A stretch of DNA of 64,000 bases from positions 62,001 to 126,000 of the forward strand of contig JBMYSZ010000007.1 in the NCBI GenBank assembly GCA_049603835.1, read 5' to 3'. A program made the position numbers and the translations under genes. Below the pieces are notes generated by a model, which did not search any database, was not told the origin of the DNA, and was given only the letters and a program-made list of their open reading frames with translations. Shown here one piece after another: positions 34,384 to 44,592 of the stretch (the first letter of the stretch is position 1; every line of letters starts with the position of its first letter). Source of the stretch: Mangrovicoccus sp049603835 (GTDB lineage: Bacteria; Pseudomonadota; Alphaproteobacteria; Rhodobacterales; Rhodobacteraceae).

Positions 34384-35100
34384 ATGACGGAACAACATAT
34401 CGCCTCGGCCTTTGATCGCGATCTAGAGGCTATTCAGGCATTGATCATGAAAATGGGAGGAATGGTCGAGGTGGCAATTAACGAGGCCGCTCGATCATTG
34501 GAACTGCGAGATGCAGAAGCGGCGGACCAGGTGCGGCGCAATGATCGCTTGATTGACGATCTCGAAGAGCTGGTGAATGCCGAGGCGATCCGCCTGATCG
34601 CTTTGCGCGCCCCGGCGGCAGTGGATTTGCGCACGGTTCTGACTGTGATGAAAATCAGCAATAGCCTTGAGCGGGTGGGCGATTATGCGAAAAATATCGC
34701 AAAGCGGACCTCCGTACTTCTGCAAATGCAGCAGATCAATGACAGCGCCATCGCAATCCGGCGCATGGCGGATATGGTAGAGCTGATGATGAAAGATGTG
34801 CTGGATTCCTATATTCAGCGTGATGTCGATCTGGCGCAGAATGTGCGCGAGCGTGATGCTGAGCTTGACCAGATGTATAATGCGCTGTTCCGGCAATTGC
34901 TAACTTACATGATGGAAGATCCGCGCAATATCACCGGCTGCATGCATTTGCATTTCATCGCGAAGAATATCGAACGGATGGGCGACCATGTCACAACGAT
35001 GGCCGAGCAGGTCATCTATTTGGTCACCGGCGATATGCCTGATGACGACCGCCCAAAAGGGGATAGCACCTCTTTTGTGAGCACCCCTGGAGCAGTGTAA
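34384..35100 (+). CDS. phoU: Phosphate signalling protein PhoU
   Basis: 238 residues, two repeats of a three-helix bundle. Conserved metal/contact motifs: NSLERVGDYAKNIAKR in the first repeat and IAKNIERMGDHVTTMAEQV in the second. It links the Pst transporter to PhoR and prevents kinase activity when Pi is plentiful. It lies 3 nt before phoB. Confidence 0.96.
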   Translation: MTEQHIASAFDRDLEAIQALIMKMGGMVEVAINEAARSLELRDAEAADQVRRNDRLIDDLEELVNAEAIRLIALRAPAAVDLRTVLTVMKISNSLERVGDYAKNIAKRTSVLLQMQQINDSAIAIRRMADMVELMMKDVLDSYIQRDVDLAQNVRERDAELDQMYNALFRQLLTYMMEDPRNITGCMHLHFIAKNIERMGDHVTTMAEQVIYLVTGDMPDDDRPKGDSTSFVSTPGAV

Positions 35101-35103
35101 AAA

Positions 35104-35793
35104 ATGTCCCCCTCGCAACCTACTGTCTTGATCGTCGATGATGAACCTTCCCAGCGGGATGTGCTGAATTATAATCTTCAGGCCAAAGGCTATCGGGTTA
35201 TTGAGGCGGAAAATGGCGAAGAAGCCCTTACCTTAGTCGCCGAAGATGCGCCGGATCTGATCGTTTTGGATTGGATGTTGCCGAATGTGTCCGGGATTGA
35301 GGTGTGCCGCCAGTTGAAAACTCGGCAAGAAACCCGTGCTTTGCCGATCATTATGCTATCGGCACGGTCGGATGAGGTTGATCGGGTGCGCGGGTTAGAG
35401 ACCGGCGCCGATGATTATGTGGTCAAACCCTATTCGGTGGAAGAGCTGATGGCGCGGGTGCGGTCTCAGCTACGGCGCACCAGGCCGGCCACAGTGGGGG
35501 AACGCCTGCAATTCGACGATATTGTGTTGGATGCAGAAAGCCATAAAGTGTTTCGCTCTGATGCACCTTTGAAATTGGGGCCAACAGAGTTTCGGCTTTT
35601 GTCGACTTTCATGGAAAAACCCGGTCGTGTCTGGTCGCGTGAACAATTGCTAGATCGGGTTTGGGGGCGCGATATCTATGTGGATACGCGGACCGTGGAT
35701 GTTCATATTGGCCGCTTGCGCAAAGCACTTTGCCAAAATGGTGGCGAAGACCCGGTGCGTACTGTTCGCGGCGCGGGCTATGCTCTGGGCTAA
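35104..35793 (+). CDS. phoB: Phosphate regulon response regulator PhoB
   Basis: 229 residues of the OmpR/PhoB family. Acidic pocket VDDE (about residues 11-14), phospho-acceptor D56 (IVLDWMLPNVSG), conserved KPYSVEELMARV, and the winged-helix output (LGPTEFRLLSTFMEKPGRVWSREQLLDRVWG, then RTVDVHIGRLRKAL). It binds the Pho boxes found before pstS. Last gene of the cluster. Confidence 0.96.
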   Translation: MSPSQPTVLIVDDEPSQRDVLNYNLQAKGYRVIEAENGEEALTLVAEDAPDLIVLDWMLPNVSGIEVCRQLKTRQETRALPIIMLSARSDEVDRVRGLETGADDYVVKPYSVEELMARVRSQLRRTRPATVGERLQFDDIVLDAESHKVFRSDAPLKLGPTEFRLLSTFMEKPGRVWSREQLLDRVWGRDIYVDTRTVDVHIGRLRKALCQNGGEDPVRTVRGAGYALG

Positions 35794-35803
35794 ACGGATT
35801 GGG

Positions 35804-35831
35804 GACGGGTCAATGATCCGTCTTTCTTTTT
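35804..35831 (+). terminator. Terminator after phoB
   Basis: GACGG (35804-35808) pairs with CCGTC (35818-35822), followed by TTTCTTTTT. An alternative pairing ACGGAT (35794-35799) with ATCCGT (35816-35821) overlaps it. It lies between phoB and the convergent DUF1217 gene. Confidence 0.75.
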
Positions 35832-35836
35832 AGGGG

Positions 35837-37594
35837 TTACCCATAATAATAGGTGTTGAGCAGCGTGGTCGCGCTGGCATCGCTAAAGAGATTGAGCACC
35901 GGCGACGAAATCGTTGCGCCACCACTCTCTAAACCGGCGCGATTCACATAGGTTTCTGTCAACTCATCCAATTTGTCGCTATCGGAAAATACCGAAAGCG
36001 AGCTAGAGCCGAACAAATCCTCGGTATATTCCTTATAGATGCGGACTTGTTCATCCACATCCAAAAGCGGAAAATCATCTGGCAACCCATAAGCGGTTTG
36101 GAAAACTTCGCCCAACACATTTGACCCAATGACCAAATACCACTGACCATCCTCAGTGCCGCCATTGGAAATGGCCTGGTCTAAGGCTTGGGGCAAAGAA
36201 AGGGCGACCCGCAAATCATCACGCTGTTCACCGACGGCGATTTTGAATTCCTCTTGCGCATAACGTTCGGCAATTTCAGCGATTTGCGCATCTTGGTGGA
36301 GACGGGTAAAGGCCTCTAGCTGCTCAAGATCTTCGAAGAATTCGGGGCTATCCGTGCCCAGTTTTTCCAAAGAGGCGGCTTTCACCAGCTCTATCGCCTC
36401 GGCCCTTGGTAATGTGTCGAAATTATCCGGCATATCAAAAGCAAGCTTCACCGCTTCTTTCAAATCGTCGAATTCTAACACGGTTTCCCATAAGGCTTCT
36501 GTGGTGCGTTTCGTGTCAACAGCAGCGTCCAGCCCAGCCTCAAATGCCGCAATCGAATAGCCATCAGTCCGTCCGGCACCGCCAGAGGTGAGATACTGAT
36601 CCGACAAATCAAGAAGAGAAGTCAAAGAGCTGAAAGTTGTGAAATCTTCGGTTCCGAAACGTGAAAGGGTTTCGGCCTTCAATGTCGCGATTTGGTCGGC
36701 TTGCGTATCACTGTAAAAACTGGCCGGCAAATCATAGGCGGCGACAAATGAATCGCGTAGCGCGGTGTCAGCCAGCACATTTTGCCAGATCGTATCCACA
36801 TCGCCGGAACTGGTATCAATTGCGGCTATCGCGTCTTTGAGACCTTGGACCGAGAAAGCATCTGCGAAAGCCTGGCCCTCTGTTCCCAAATAGCGATCGG
36901 TAATTTCGATCACATTGGCCGGATCGTTCATGGCGTAAATGGATTGCGACCCATACCGTTCCGACACAGTGTCCTGCAACAAGCTGGCCTGCTGGTCAGC
37001 TGTCAGCGTGTAAAAACTATCGGCAATTCCTAGGCTTTTGCGCATCTGTTCCACCAGAGCGTCATCCTCGACCACCGCATCCCAGGCATTAGAGCCGGTC
37101 GATGCCCCCAGCAGGGCAATTGACGCCGATTGGTTCAAACCAACAGCCGTCTGCAAGAGCATGGGTTCGCCTTCCAGCGCATTAGCCAAAGACAGGCCGA
37201 ATTGCGTGGTGGGGACCAAAACCGTATCCAGCAAATTATCCGACCCGGTTAGGCCCAACTCTTCGAAAGTCGCGGCCAGATCCCGGTAACGAGTGTCGGA
37301 CAGACGTAGCGCAAAGGAATCGTCGCTTTGCGTGCCTTGTTCGATCACTTGGCGAACGAAATAGCGGTTTTGGATATCATCCTGCAGCCCATGCGCCCCA
37401 AGCGCCACGCGCAGCATATTATAGTCACTCACAAGATCCTCTACCGAGGTCATCTCGCTTAATTTTTCTTTGAAATAGGATACATCGCGCGAAATCGTGG
37501 GATTTTCCGCGAAATCTTCGACTTGTTCATCCTGGGTCTTTTGCAGATGGGACCAGGTCGTTAATCCAGAGCCGGGCAAAATGGGAATATACAT
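35837..37594 (-). CDS. DUF1217 repeat protein (flagellum-associated family)
   Basis: 585 residues, acidic, no signal peptide. An N-terminal module (NPTISRDVSYFKEKL, then YNMLRVALGAHGLQDDIQNRYFVRQVIEQG) is followed by about four more related units. Each unit has the pattern YDLPxxF, then LxxEtLxrFGTEDF..., then a helix. This is the DUF1217 family found in flagellar gene clusters of Rhodobacterales and Rhizobiales. No flagellar gene is adjacent here, so it is an orphan copy, perhaps secreted by the flagellar export system or a surface protein. ATG 37594 is the first Met. Confidence 0.8.
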   Translation of the reverse strand: MYIPILPGSGLTTWSHLQKTQDEQVEDFAENPTISRDVSYFKEKLSEMTSVEDLVSDYNMLRVALGAHGLQDDIQNRYFVRQVIEQGTQSDDSFALRLSDTRYRDLAATFEELGLTGSDNLLDTVLVPTTQFGLSLANALEGEPMLLQTAVGLNQSASIALLGASTGSNAWDAVVEDDALVEQMRKSLGIADSFYTLTADQQASLLQDTVSERYGSQSIYAMNDPANVIEITDRYLGTEGQAFADAFSVQGLKDAIAAIDTSSGDVDTIWQNVLADTALRDSFVAAYDLPASFYSDTQADQIATLKAETLSRFGTEDFTTFSSLTSLLDLSDQYLTSGGAGRTDGYSIAAFEAGLDAAVDTKRTTEALWETVLEFDDLKEAVKLAFDMPDNFDTLPRAEAIELVKAASLEKLGTDSPEFFEDLEQLEAFTRLHQDAQIAEIAERYAQEEFKIAVGEQRDDLRVALSLPQALDQAISNGGTEDGQWYLVIGSNVLGEVFQTAYGLPDDFPLLDVDEQVRIYKEYTEDLFGSSSLSVFSDSDKLDELTETYVNRAGLESGGATISSPVLNLFSDASATTLLNTYYYG

Positions 37595-37759
37595 GACACG
37601 CTTTCCTAAACTTGGCTGTATACTACGGAACCAAGTCTTACCGCGCTGTTAAATTCGGAGTTTTCCTAGAATTATCACCAGCTTAGGTAAATGCTGAAAA
37701 ATCCCGACCGACCAAGGGGATATCCAGTTTTGGTCGATCGGAAAGCTGGGTTATGGCGA

Positions 37760-40700
37760 TTAATAATCTCGCTCGAAATGAATGCCGATACTGGTTTCGC
37801 CATCATTATCGAAGCCGCCCTTCACGGTAAAACTCGGGGTCAGGTCGTAATTCAGGTCGATCCGCGTCGTGCCGTCGCCATTGACCGTGACATCTGAATA
37901 GATCTCATCGGTTAGGTATTTCCCGGCGGTCACAGCGGTATTGCCTTCGTCATCTTGGCCAACATTAAGCTGATCCACCCCAAGCCCAGAGCGGATTTTG
38001 CCGAAAAGCCCACCGCCACGCCCGGACAAAGTCGAGATCGCGGAGAGCAGCTCTGCCACCTCCAAAGGCGTCAGTTCGGCCACGGGTTTCCCGAAAAAGA
38101 GCTGAGCCAGAACCTCGTCTTCGGGCAATTCCGGATCAGAGCTAAAGCCAAATTGCGGATCATCAATTCGGCCTTCGATGACAATGCGCGCATCCACATC
38201 CGAAGTATCCGAGGTGGCAACCATCCGCAAATCAGGCACAAAATCCCCATCAAGCGCGATAATCGCCTCATCAAATTCAAGGGTTTGCGCCAAGATATCC
38301 ATGCGACCTCGGATCAGTTCAAACCGTCCAGACGGCACTGGCGCCGCCGAGGTTCCGCCGATTGTCAAACTCCCGCCCAATTCAGCGTCAAGGCCGCGGC
38401 CTCGGATGAAAATCTGCGACGGGGCATTGATGGTGATATTCAACGGATAGGCTGGGCCCGGCACGCTTGGCGGGGCGGATGGGTCCGGTTCTTCGACGAT
38501 CAGATTTGCATAGCGCCGGGTCTGCGTGCTGGAGCCAGGTTCGTTTTGATGGGTCATCTCTAGCACAGTGCCGCTACTGCCCACTGTGCCGGGGATCCTA
38601 ATTTCAGCGCGGTCAATATCGATCTGCCCGGCAATGCGCGCGCCACCAGCGAGATTACCGCTCATGCTGACGCCGCCGCCAAGATTGATTTCATAGAGTT
38701 TTGGATCGAGCAGGACCAAATCATTCAAATCCACATCGATCTGCCCTGGGAAAGGCGAACTCAGAGTGACGGGGCCTTGGACCAAGATCTGACCACCGGA
38801 GTTCAAATTACTGCGCAAATCGATATTGGCTTGGCCATTGGCAAGCCCCAGATCCAGCGCGATCTTTTCCAGGGCAATGCCTGTGCTTGGATCAGTCAGT
38901 CGCGCTCCGGCGATTGTGACCGCACCACTCAGCGCATCGACACCCGGCGTGCCTTTGACCGTAATGTCGAAATCCGCATCGCCTTGGATGGCGCGGGGTT
39001 TGATAATGCCATTGGCCAGACCCAAGGGGATTTTCCCCTTAGCCGAAAGATCCATGGTCCCATCAGGGTTTTTCACAGCACCATCGACCGTGGCCACCAG
39101 ACCCGCCGGACCCGTGGCATCGAAATCCATCACGATGGTTTCGCCATCGCCATTCATCTTGCCCACCGCAGTAATCGGGCCATTAATGCCGTCGACAAAG
39201 ATACCGATATTGCCGAAACCCGCATCGAAATTGATGTCTTGGCGTGTGGCAGACACATCGCCGTCGATCCGGGCAATCAGATCCGATGGGCCATCAAGAT
39301 CGAAATCCACCGAGAAGGTTTCGCCATCCCCATCAAGCGTCCCAATCGCAGAGAGCGGCCCCGACAACTGCGGTACAAAAACCGCGAGATCGCTGAGACC
39401 TGCATCGAAATTCACATCCTGGGCGCTGGCCGAGACATCCCCATCAATCGCCGCATGGATGCCTTTGGGGCCTGTCAGATCGAAATCAACGGCAAAGAGC
39501 TCTCCATCGCCTTTCAGCGTTCCGGCCGCGCTGAGCGCGCCTTGCAGATCGGGGACAAAGATACCTAGATTGCCAAAGCCCGCGTCAAACACCACATCTT
39601 GGCGGCTGGGGGACACATCGCCCTTGATCTCGGCGCGCAGATCCTCGGGACCAAGCGCCAAGACAGAGATATTCCAATCCGTATTGGCGCCAGTGGCATC
39701 GCCAGTTAAGGTCAGCGGACCAGAGAGCTGCGGCACAAAAAGCCCCGCCTCGCGCAGCTTTGCATCGAAATCAACGCTGCCGCCGGTGCTGGAAATCGTG
39801 CCCGTGCTATCAAGTTGCAGCTCGGCATTATCGATGAATAGCCGGTTTAGCTCGATCCCCGAGGCGTCCCGTTTCGCGTTTAAGGCAATCTGGGTTTCGC
39901 CATGCAGCAGCTGATCTACCGGCTCTTGGCCAATCGCCAAATCGCTGGCCAAGCCGTTTAGATCAATGGCAAACGCCCCGGTACGTACCGCGAAATCAGC
40001 CACCAGATCCGCGCTCAAAGCACCATCCAGTGGCTGGCCGGTGACGGGGGCCAAACGCTCTAGATCGCCGGTGACAAGCCGCGCATCCGTGCTGATTTGC
40101 AGATCCCCATCCAGCCCCGCAATCTCGACCAAACCATCTAGGCTAAGATCACCAGAGCTGAACACCAGATCCCGGATCGAGACGGTGTTTTCCGTCGCTT
40201 GATAGTCAATTGCCGCGTCGAAATTGATCGCCTCATTCAGGACTTGCTCTAGCCCCGGATCGCCCAAACGCACGCCGGTAATGGCCGCATCAAGCTGGGC
40301 TAAAACCGCTTCAATGGTAAAACCTTGATCATCGGCGCGCTGCAAATTGCCTTCGATGGTCATCCTGGCACTATCAACACCGTAATCGCCTTGGGACAGG
40401 CCCAAAGCTGCGATGCGGGCGTCGAATTGATCGCTCTGGCTCGCATCGAAATCGATCACCAGATCGGCACTGCTCAATTCCGTCACATCGCCGGGCAGCG
40501 GCAGGACTACGGGCAAACCATCCGGTGCGCCAATCCGTCCATCCACATCAACAAAACGCGGCAAGCCATTGGGGGCTAATTGCACCGCGCCGCTGAGATT
40601 GAGGGCATAAGATTTCAGATCCAAAGCGCTGATATCAATGCCGGTTTCCGGGTTTTGCACCAGATCCAGGACCAAGCCCACATCCGGGCCGAAAAACTCG

Positions 40701-41626
40701 CGATATTCCGGCACGAAAAGCGGGGTGATATCGCCGCCAATATCGGCGCGGATCTGATTGATCGGCGCAGGGTTGCCGGTTTCAGGCTGAGTGCGGCCAA
40801 TTTCTGTGACGCGAATATCGCCTTCTAGCCGAGTTTCCCCATCCGTGGCCAAACGCAATGCAGCGTCGAAATCAGAGATCGGATCATCGCCTTTCAGGGT
40901 CAGATCCACCGATGGGGTGCCGGGAAATTTGGCCAATCCGGCGATCAGCCCGCCCGCCGCTTCTTTGGCGTCTAGATCCACCAAAAGCCGCCGTGTTTCA
41001 TTGAAAAACCCGGCTTTGAGGGAAATGATCCCATCCGGCCCATCGAGGCGCAGAATATTCAGATCTGCTTCGCCCTCGCCATTTTCCAAACGCGCTGAGC
41101 CCTGAACCGATAATTCCGCATCTTGGCCAACCAATGGCGCTCCAAGACTGATCTTTTCAACGCTCAGCTCGCCGACGGTCACGGCCACCGGGAGATCCGG
41201 CAAAGCAAATGGGGCAGGTGGTTCTGCATCTGCCTCTAGGCTCGGAGCTTCTGCTGGGGCAGGGGCCGGGCTGCGCGGTAAGACCACCTCGCCGATGGTC
41301 AAAGCATTAACCTGCAGCCGTCCCCGCAATAGCGCCAAACGCCGCCAATCCAAGGTGACATCGCGGATGGTCAGCCATTGCCCCTCTGGGTCAGACACTT
41401 GAACCGAGGCGATGCGAATTTCCGAGCTGATCAGCCCTTCGAGCCCCGAAATCCGGACCTCGCGCCCATCACCGCCCAAAGCATCCTGCAAAATCCGCTC
41501 GATGAAGCCGGCATCGCTTTCATCCTCGCTGGTTTGGGCCAAAGCCAAGGGGCTGGCGCTTAGCATCAGCGTCACCGCTAAAGGCGCAGCGATTAGGCGG
41601 GCGGGTTTGTGAAAAACTGTCATCAA
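37760..41626 (-). CDS. tamB: Translocation and assembly module protein TamB
   Basis: 1288 residues. An N-terminal membrane anchor or signal (LIAAPLAVTLMLSASPLALA) is followed by a very long beta-rich chain spanning the periplasm and the conserved C-terminal domain (DUF490: RIVIEGRIDDPQFGFSSDPELPEDEVLAQLFFGKP, ending GIHFERDY). Between residues about 660 and 860, four near-repeats of about 52 residues occur (VSASAQDVNFDAGLSDLAVFVPQL and the like). It works with TamA to move lipids or proteins to the outer membrane. Overlaps tamA by 4 nt. Confidence 0.94.
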   Translation of the reverse strand: MMTVFHKPARLIAAPLAVTLMLSASPLALAQTSEDESDAGFIERILQDALGGDGREVRISGLEGLISSEIRIASVQVSDPEGQWLTIRDVTLDWRRLALLRGRLQVNALTIGEVVLPRSPAPAPAEAPSLEADAEPPAPFALPDLPVAVTVGELSVEKISLGAPLVGQDAELSVQGSARLENGEGEADLNILRLDGPDGIISLKAGFFNETRRLLVDLDAKEAAGGLIAGLAKFPGTPSVDLTLKGDDPISDFDAALRLATDGETRLEGDIRVTEIGRTQPETGNPAPINQIRADIGGDITPLFVPEYREFFGPDVGLVLDLVQNPETGIDISALDLKSYALNLSGAVQLAPNGLPRFVDVDGRIGAPDGLPVVLPLPGDVTELSSADLVIDFDASQSDQFDARIAALGLSQGDYGVDSARMTIEGNLQRADDQGFTIEAVLAQLDAAITGVRLGDPGLEQVLNEAINFDAAIDYQATENTVSIRDLVFSSGDLSLDGLVEIAGLDGDLQISTDARLVTGDLERLAPVTGQPLDGALSADLVADFAVRTGAFAIDLNGLASDLAIGQEPVDQLLHGETQIALNAKRDASGIELNRLFIDNAELQLDSTGTISSTGGSVDFDAKLREAGLFVPQLSGPLTLTGDATGANTDWNISVLALGPEDLRAEIKGDVSPSRQDVVFDAGFGNLGIFVPDLQGALSAAGTLKGDGELFAVDFDLTGPKGIHAAIDGDVSASAQDVNFDAGLSDLAVFVPQLSGPLSAIGTLDGDGETFSVDFDLDGPSDLIARIDGDVSATRQDINFDAGFGNIGIFVDGINGPITAVGKMNGDGETIVMDFDATGPAGLVATVDGAVKNPDGTMDLSAKGKIPLGLANGIIKPRAIQGDADFDITVKGTPGVDALSGAVTIAGARLTDPSTGIALEKIALDLGLANGQANIDLRSNLNSGGQILVQGPVTLSSPFPGQIDVDLNDLVLLDPKLYEINLGGGVSMSGNLAGGARIAGQIDIDRAEIRIPGTVGSSGTVLEMTHQNEPGSSTQTRRYANLIVEEPDPSAPPSVPGPAYPLNITINAPSQIFIRGRGLDAELGGSLTIGGTSAAPVPSGRFELIRGRMDILAQTLEFDEAIIALDGDFVPDLRMVATSDTSDVDARIVIEGRIDDPQFGFSSDPELPEDEVLAQLFFGKPVAELTPLEVAELLSAISTLSGRGGGLFGKIRSGLGVDQLNVGQDDEGNTAVTAGKYLTDEIYSDVTVNGDGTTRIDLNYDLTPSFTVKGGFDNDGETSIGIHFERDY

Positions 41627-43470
41627 AAGGCCTGCCCTACACCGATATAAAGCTCATATTGTTTGAAACTATCGCCCGTGCCCGAGACGGGTGTTGCCAA
41701 ATCCATGCGCAAAGGCCCGATTGGGGTGGCATAGCGAAAACCGATCCCCGCGCCGCTATGGCTTGGATCATCTGCTTCTAGCCAGCTTTCCGCGCCCACA
41801 TAGCCAATGTCATAGAAGCCAACGACCCCCAGTGATTTTGTGACCCGTGCCCGGATTTCGCCGGAAAGCGCCAAAAAGCTGCGCCCGCCCACGGCATCGC
41901 CATTGATCTCATTGGCGCCAAGGGATTGGTATTTCTGGCCGCGCACCGTATCGCCGCCGCCGGAATAAAACAGGAAGTCAGGCGGTGTGCCTTCTTGGCT
42001 GGCAAAAAGAACGCTGCCAATTTGCGCCCGGCCCGCGAGAGTGAATTTGTCTTCGGCCCCAAAGCTTAGATAGCCGCGATTATCCAGATCGATCAAAGCC
42101 CCATCTTCCGATCCATTCACACCGAAAAAGGGCATCGCCCGACCGTCGAAATAGACCCCAGTTTTGGGATCGCCAATTTCGTCGCGATAATCCCATTCAA
42201 GCCGCGATGGGAAAACAATATGATTGAAGTCATGCTCGCCAAAGGCATCATCCGCATAAGAATAGCGATAGCCCAAAGCGATTTCTCCAAACAGACGATC
42301 ACTGAAATAGCGGGTGATCCCGATCCCTAAAGTGGCCTGTGTTTCGGTATAATCCGGCTCATCGAGATGTTCGAACTCGCCATAAAGAAAGGCCCAATTA
42401 TCGGGGCCATAGGCGGCGGGGCGGGTCAGGCGGAAGGTGGTCGAATAATCCACGCCGCCTTTGTCGCCCAGCCCGCTTTGCTCGCCGCCGATATTAGACA
42501 CTTCGGCATCGACCCGGAACCGCTCGGAGCCGCCAAACACATTGCGATGCATCCAAAACCCGCCGACCTGCAGGCCTTCGACTGTGGCCAGCTCGGCGCT
42601 AAAGCCAAAGCGGCGTTTGGGTTGGTCGATCACCGTCAAGTTGTAGTTTAGCTGGTCGCCAACAACTTCGCCCTCTTGCAGGCTGACGGTTTTGAAAGCC
42701 CCAGCACGGCGCAAACGATTACCTGCTTCATTTTGCAATTCGGGGTCATAGATTTCACCTTCGGGCCAGCCAAGGATTTCGCGAATGCGTTTGCGGCGCA
42801 CATCGGACTCGCCTTTGATCGTCACCGTACCGAAACGCAATCGCTGATCCGGGTCGATTTTGATGTCCACATCTAGCTCGCCCGCTTTATGGCGTGCGAT
42901 GATGTCTTGGGATTTGACAGAGGCTTTGGGATGGCCAGCTTGACGCCATTCGCGCAGCGCGGCAGTCGCCGCTGATCCCACAACCGGCGCTTTGGCCGGG
43001 GCGCCAGGCACAAACCCATCCACCACCGGATCCGGCCCAGCAGCGGCTTGCGGTTCCCGTGGCGCCAATTGCGCTTTGCCAAAGGTAAATGCCTTGCCTG
43101 GTGTCACCACAAGCTGGATCTTGCTGATCGTCGCAGGCGGTTGGATCGGATCTATGTTCGCCGCTTCTCGCCCATCGACGAAAACATGCACTTCGGGGCC
43201 GTAATAGCCATTATCATACATCAGCCCGACCAATCGGCGATATTCCGCCTGAGCAGAGGCCAGGATGTCTTGGGTATCGGTGACCTCATTTTCCAGCGCC
43301 GTATTGGTCAGCGATGAGAGCTCGATCTGGTCTTTCAGAGATTTGGCGGTCTTTTCATTCACCCCCTGCACGAGGATTTCGACCTTATCCAAGGCCAAAA
43401 CCGGCGTGGCGGCCAGCAGTGCCAAGCCAAATATTACGAGTTTGCTCGTTTTTTCCAACCGATAGGCCAT
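41623..43470 (-). CDS. tamA: Outer-membrane translocation and assembly module protein TamA
   Basis: 615 residues from ATG 43470 (MAYRLEKTSK; an in-frame GTG two codons earlier is possible). Signal peptide to about ATPVLA-LDK, three POTRA-like domains (including the VTIKGESDVRRKRIREILGWPEGEIYDPELQNEAGNRLRRAGAF region) and a C-terminal Omp85 barrel ending GELYIGVGQAF-like with terminal Phe. The barrel motif VRGQ is present (GGDTVRGQKYQSLG). Forms an operon with tamB. Confidence 0.93.
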   Translation of the reverse strand: MAYRLEKTSKLVIFGLALLAATPVLALDKVEILVQGVNEKTAKSLKDQIELSSLTNTALENEVTDTQDILASAQAEYRRLVGLMYDNGYYGPEVHVFVDGREAANIDPIQPPATISKIQLVVTPGKAFTFGKAQLAPREPQAAAGPDPVVDGFVPGAPAKAPVVGSAATAALREWRQAGHPKASVKSQDIIARHKAGELDVDIKIDPDQRLRFGTVTIKGESDVRRKRIREILGWPEGEIYDPELQNEAGNRLRRAGAFKTVSLQEGEVVGDQLNYNLTVIDQPKRRFGFSAELATVEGLQVGGFWMHRNVFGGSERFRVDAEVSNIGGEQSGLGDKGGVDYSTTFRLTRPAAYGPDNWAFLYGEFEHLDEPDYTETQATLGIGITRYFSDRLFGEIALGYRYSYADDAFGEHDFNHIVFPSRLEWDYRDEIGDPKTGVYFDGRAMPFFGVNGSEDGALIDLDNRGYLSFGAEDKFTLAGRAQIGSVLFASQEGTPPDFLFYSGGGDTVRGQKYQSLGANEINGDAVGGRSFLALSGEIRARVTKSLGVVGFYDIGYVGAESWLEADDPSHSGAGIGFRYATPIGPLRMDLATPVSGTGDSFKQYELYIGVGQAF

Positions 43471-43660
43471 AGGCACTCTACCACACCTTGTTTTCCGTTA
43501 ACTCGATCTTAGCCTCTTATGGCACGGGGACAAATGCAGGAACTGTCTTGCTTTTGCCCGTCGTGACATAGATGCAGGGAAAAAGACTTGGCACACCAAA
43601 TTCCCAGGAGCGCAAGCAGGATTTTTGGTGGACCCATTCCGAAACCTAGGGGGGTAAGAT

Positions 43661-44539
43661 ATGGCAAAAGTTGCATTTTTAGGGCTGGGCGTGATGGGAT
43701 ATCCCATGGCGGGACATTTGCAGGCCGCGGGTCATTCTGTGACAGTCTATAACCGCACCACCGCGAAAGCAGAGGCCTGGGCCAAAGAGCATGGCGGAAA
43801 TTTCGGCAAAACCCCGGCAGAAGCCGCGGCGGGAGCTGAATTTGTCATGATTTGCGTCGGCAATGACGATGATCTGCGCTCGGTGGTCTTGGGTGAGTCG
43901 GGTGCTTTGGCGGGGCTGACCGACGGCGCTGTTATCGTTGATCACACCACTGCCTCAGCACGAGTTGCGCGGGAGCTGGCCGAAGCAGCCGCAGACAAAT
44001 CCGTGGGCTTTGTGGATGCGCCGGTCTCTGGCGGACAGGCTGGGGCCGAGAATGGCCAATTGGCGATTATGTGCGGCGGCTCTGAGACGGATTACGGCAA
44101 AGCCGAGCCGATCATGCAAGCCTATGCCAAAGCCACGGATTATTTCGGGCCTGTCGGCGCGGGGCAAATGACCAAAATGGTCAATCAGATCTGCATTGCC
44201 GGGATTGTGCAGGGCATTTCCGAAGGCCTGCATTTCGCGCAAAAAGCGGGGCTGGACGCAAAGCAAGTTGCGCAGCTGGTCAGCCAAGGAGCAGGCGGGT
44301 CCTGGCAATTGGCCAATCGCGCCGACACGATGGTGGATGGCGAGTTTGAATTCGGCTTTGCGGTGGATTGGATGCGCAAGGATCTAGGCATAGCGATCGA
44401 CCAGGCCAAGGATATGGGAGTGAGCCTGCCCATCGCCGCGCTTGTGGACCAGTTTTATTGCGATGTGCAATCCATGGGCGGCGGGCGTTGGGACACGTCT
44501 AGCTTGATCCAACGTCTGCGCAAACTGCAATCGGACTGA
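43661..44539 (+). CDS. NAD(P)-dependent beta-hydroxyacid dehydrogenase (HIBADH family)
   Basis: 292 residues with a strong ribosome site (GGGGGG before ATG). Rossmann motif FLGLGVMGYPMAGHL, substrate motif FVDAPVSGGQAGAENGQL, the catalytic Lys segment VGAGQMTKMVNQICIAG and the C-terminal WMRKDLGIAIDQAKDMGVSLP are all family features. Members reduce tartronate semialdehyde, succinic semialdehyde or 3-hydroxyisobutyrate; the motif set does not tell which. Single-gene unit. Confidence 0.92.
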   Translation: MAKVAFLGLGVMGYPMAGHLQAAGHSVTVYNRTTAKAEAWAKEHGGNFGKTPAEAAAGAEFVMICVGNDDDLRSVVLGESGALAGLTDGAVIVDHTTASARVARELAEAAADKSVGFVDAPVSGGQAGAENGQLAIMCGGSETDYGKAEPIMQAYAKATDYFGPVGAGQMTKMVNQICIAGIVQGISEGLHFAQKAGLDAKQVAQLVSQGAGGSWQLANRADTMVDGEFEFGFAVDWMRKDLGIAIDQAKDMGVSLPIAALVDQFYCDVQSMGGGRWDTSSLIQRLRKLQSD

Positions 44540-44592
44540 CCGATCAAAGCGTCAGCCAGTCTGGGGGGCTGGCGCTAATCTATCCGCCTCTT

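Noticed and set aside
38826..39914. 362-residue Ser/Pro-rich open frame opposite tamB
   Set aside because: Antisense shadow of the TamB repeats; low-complexity composition and no ribosome site.
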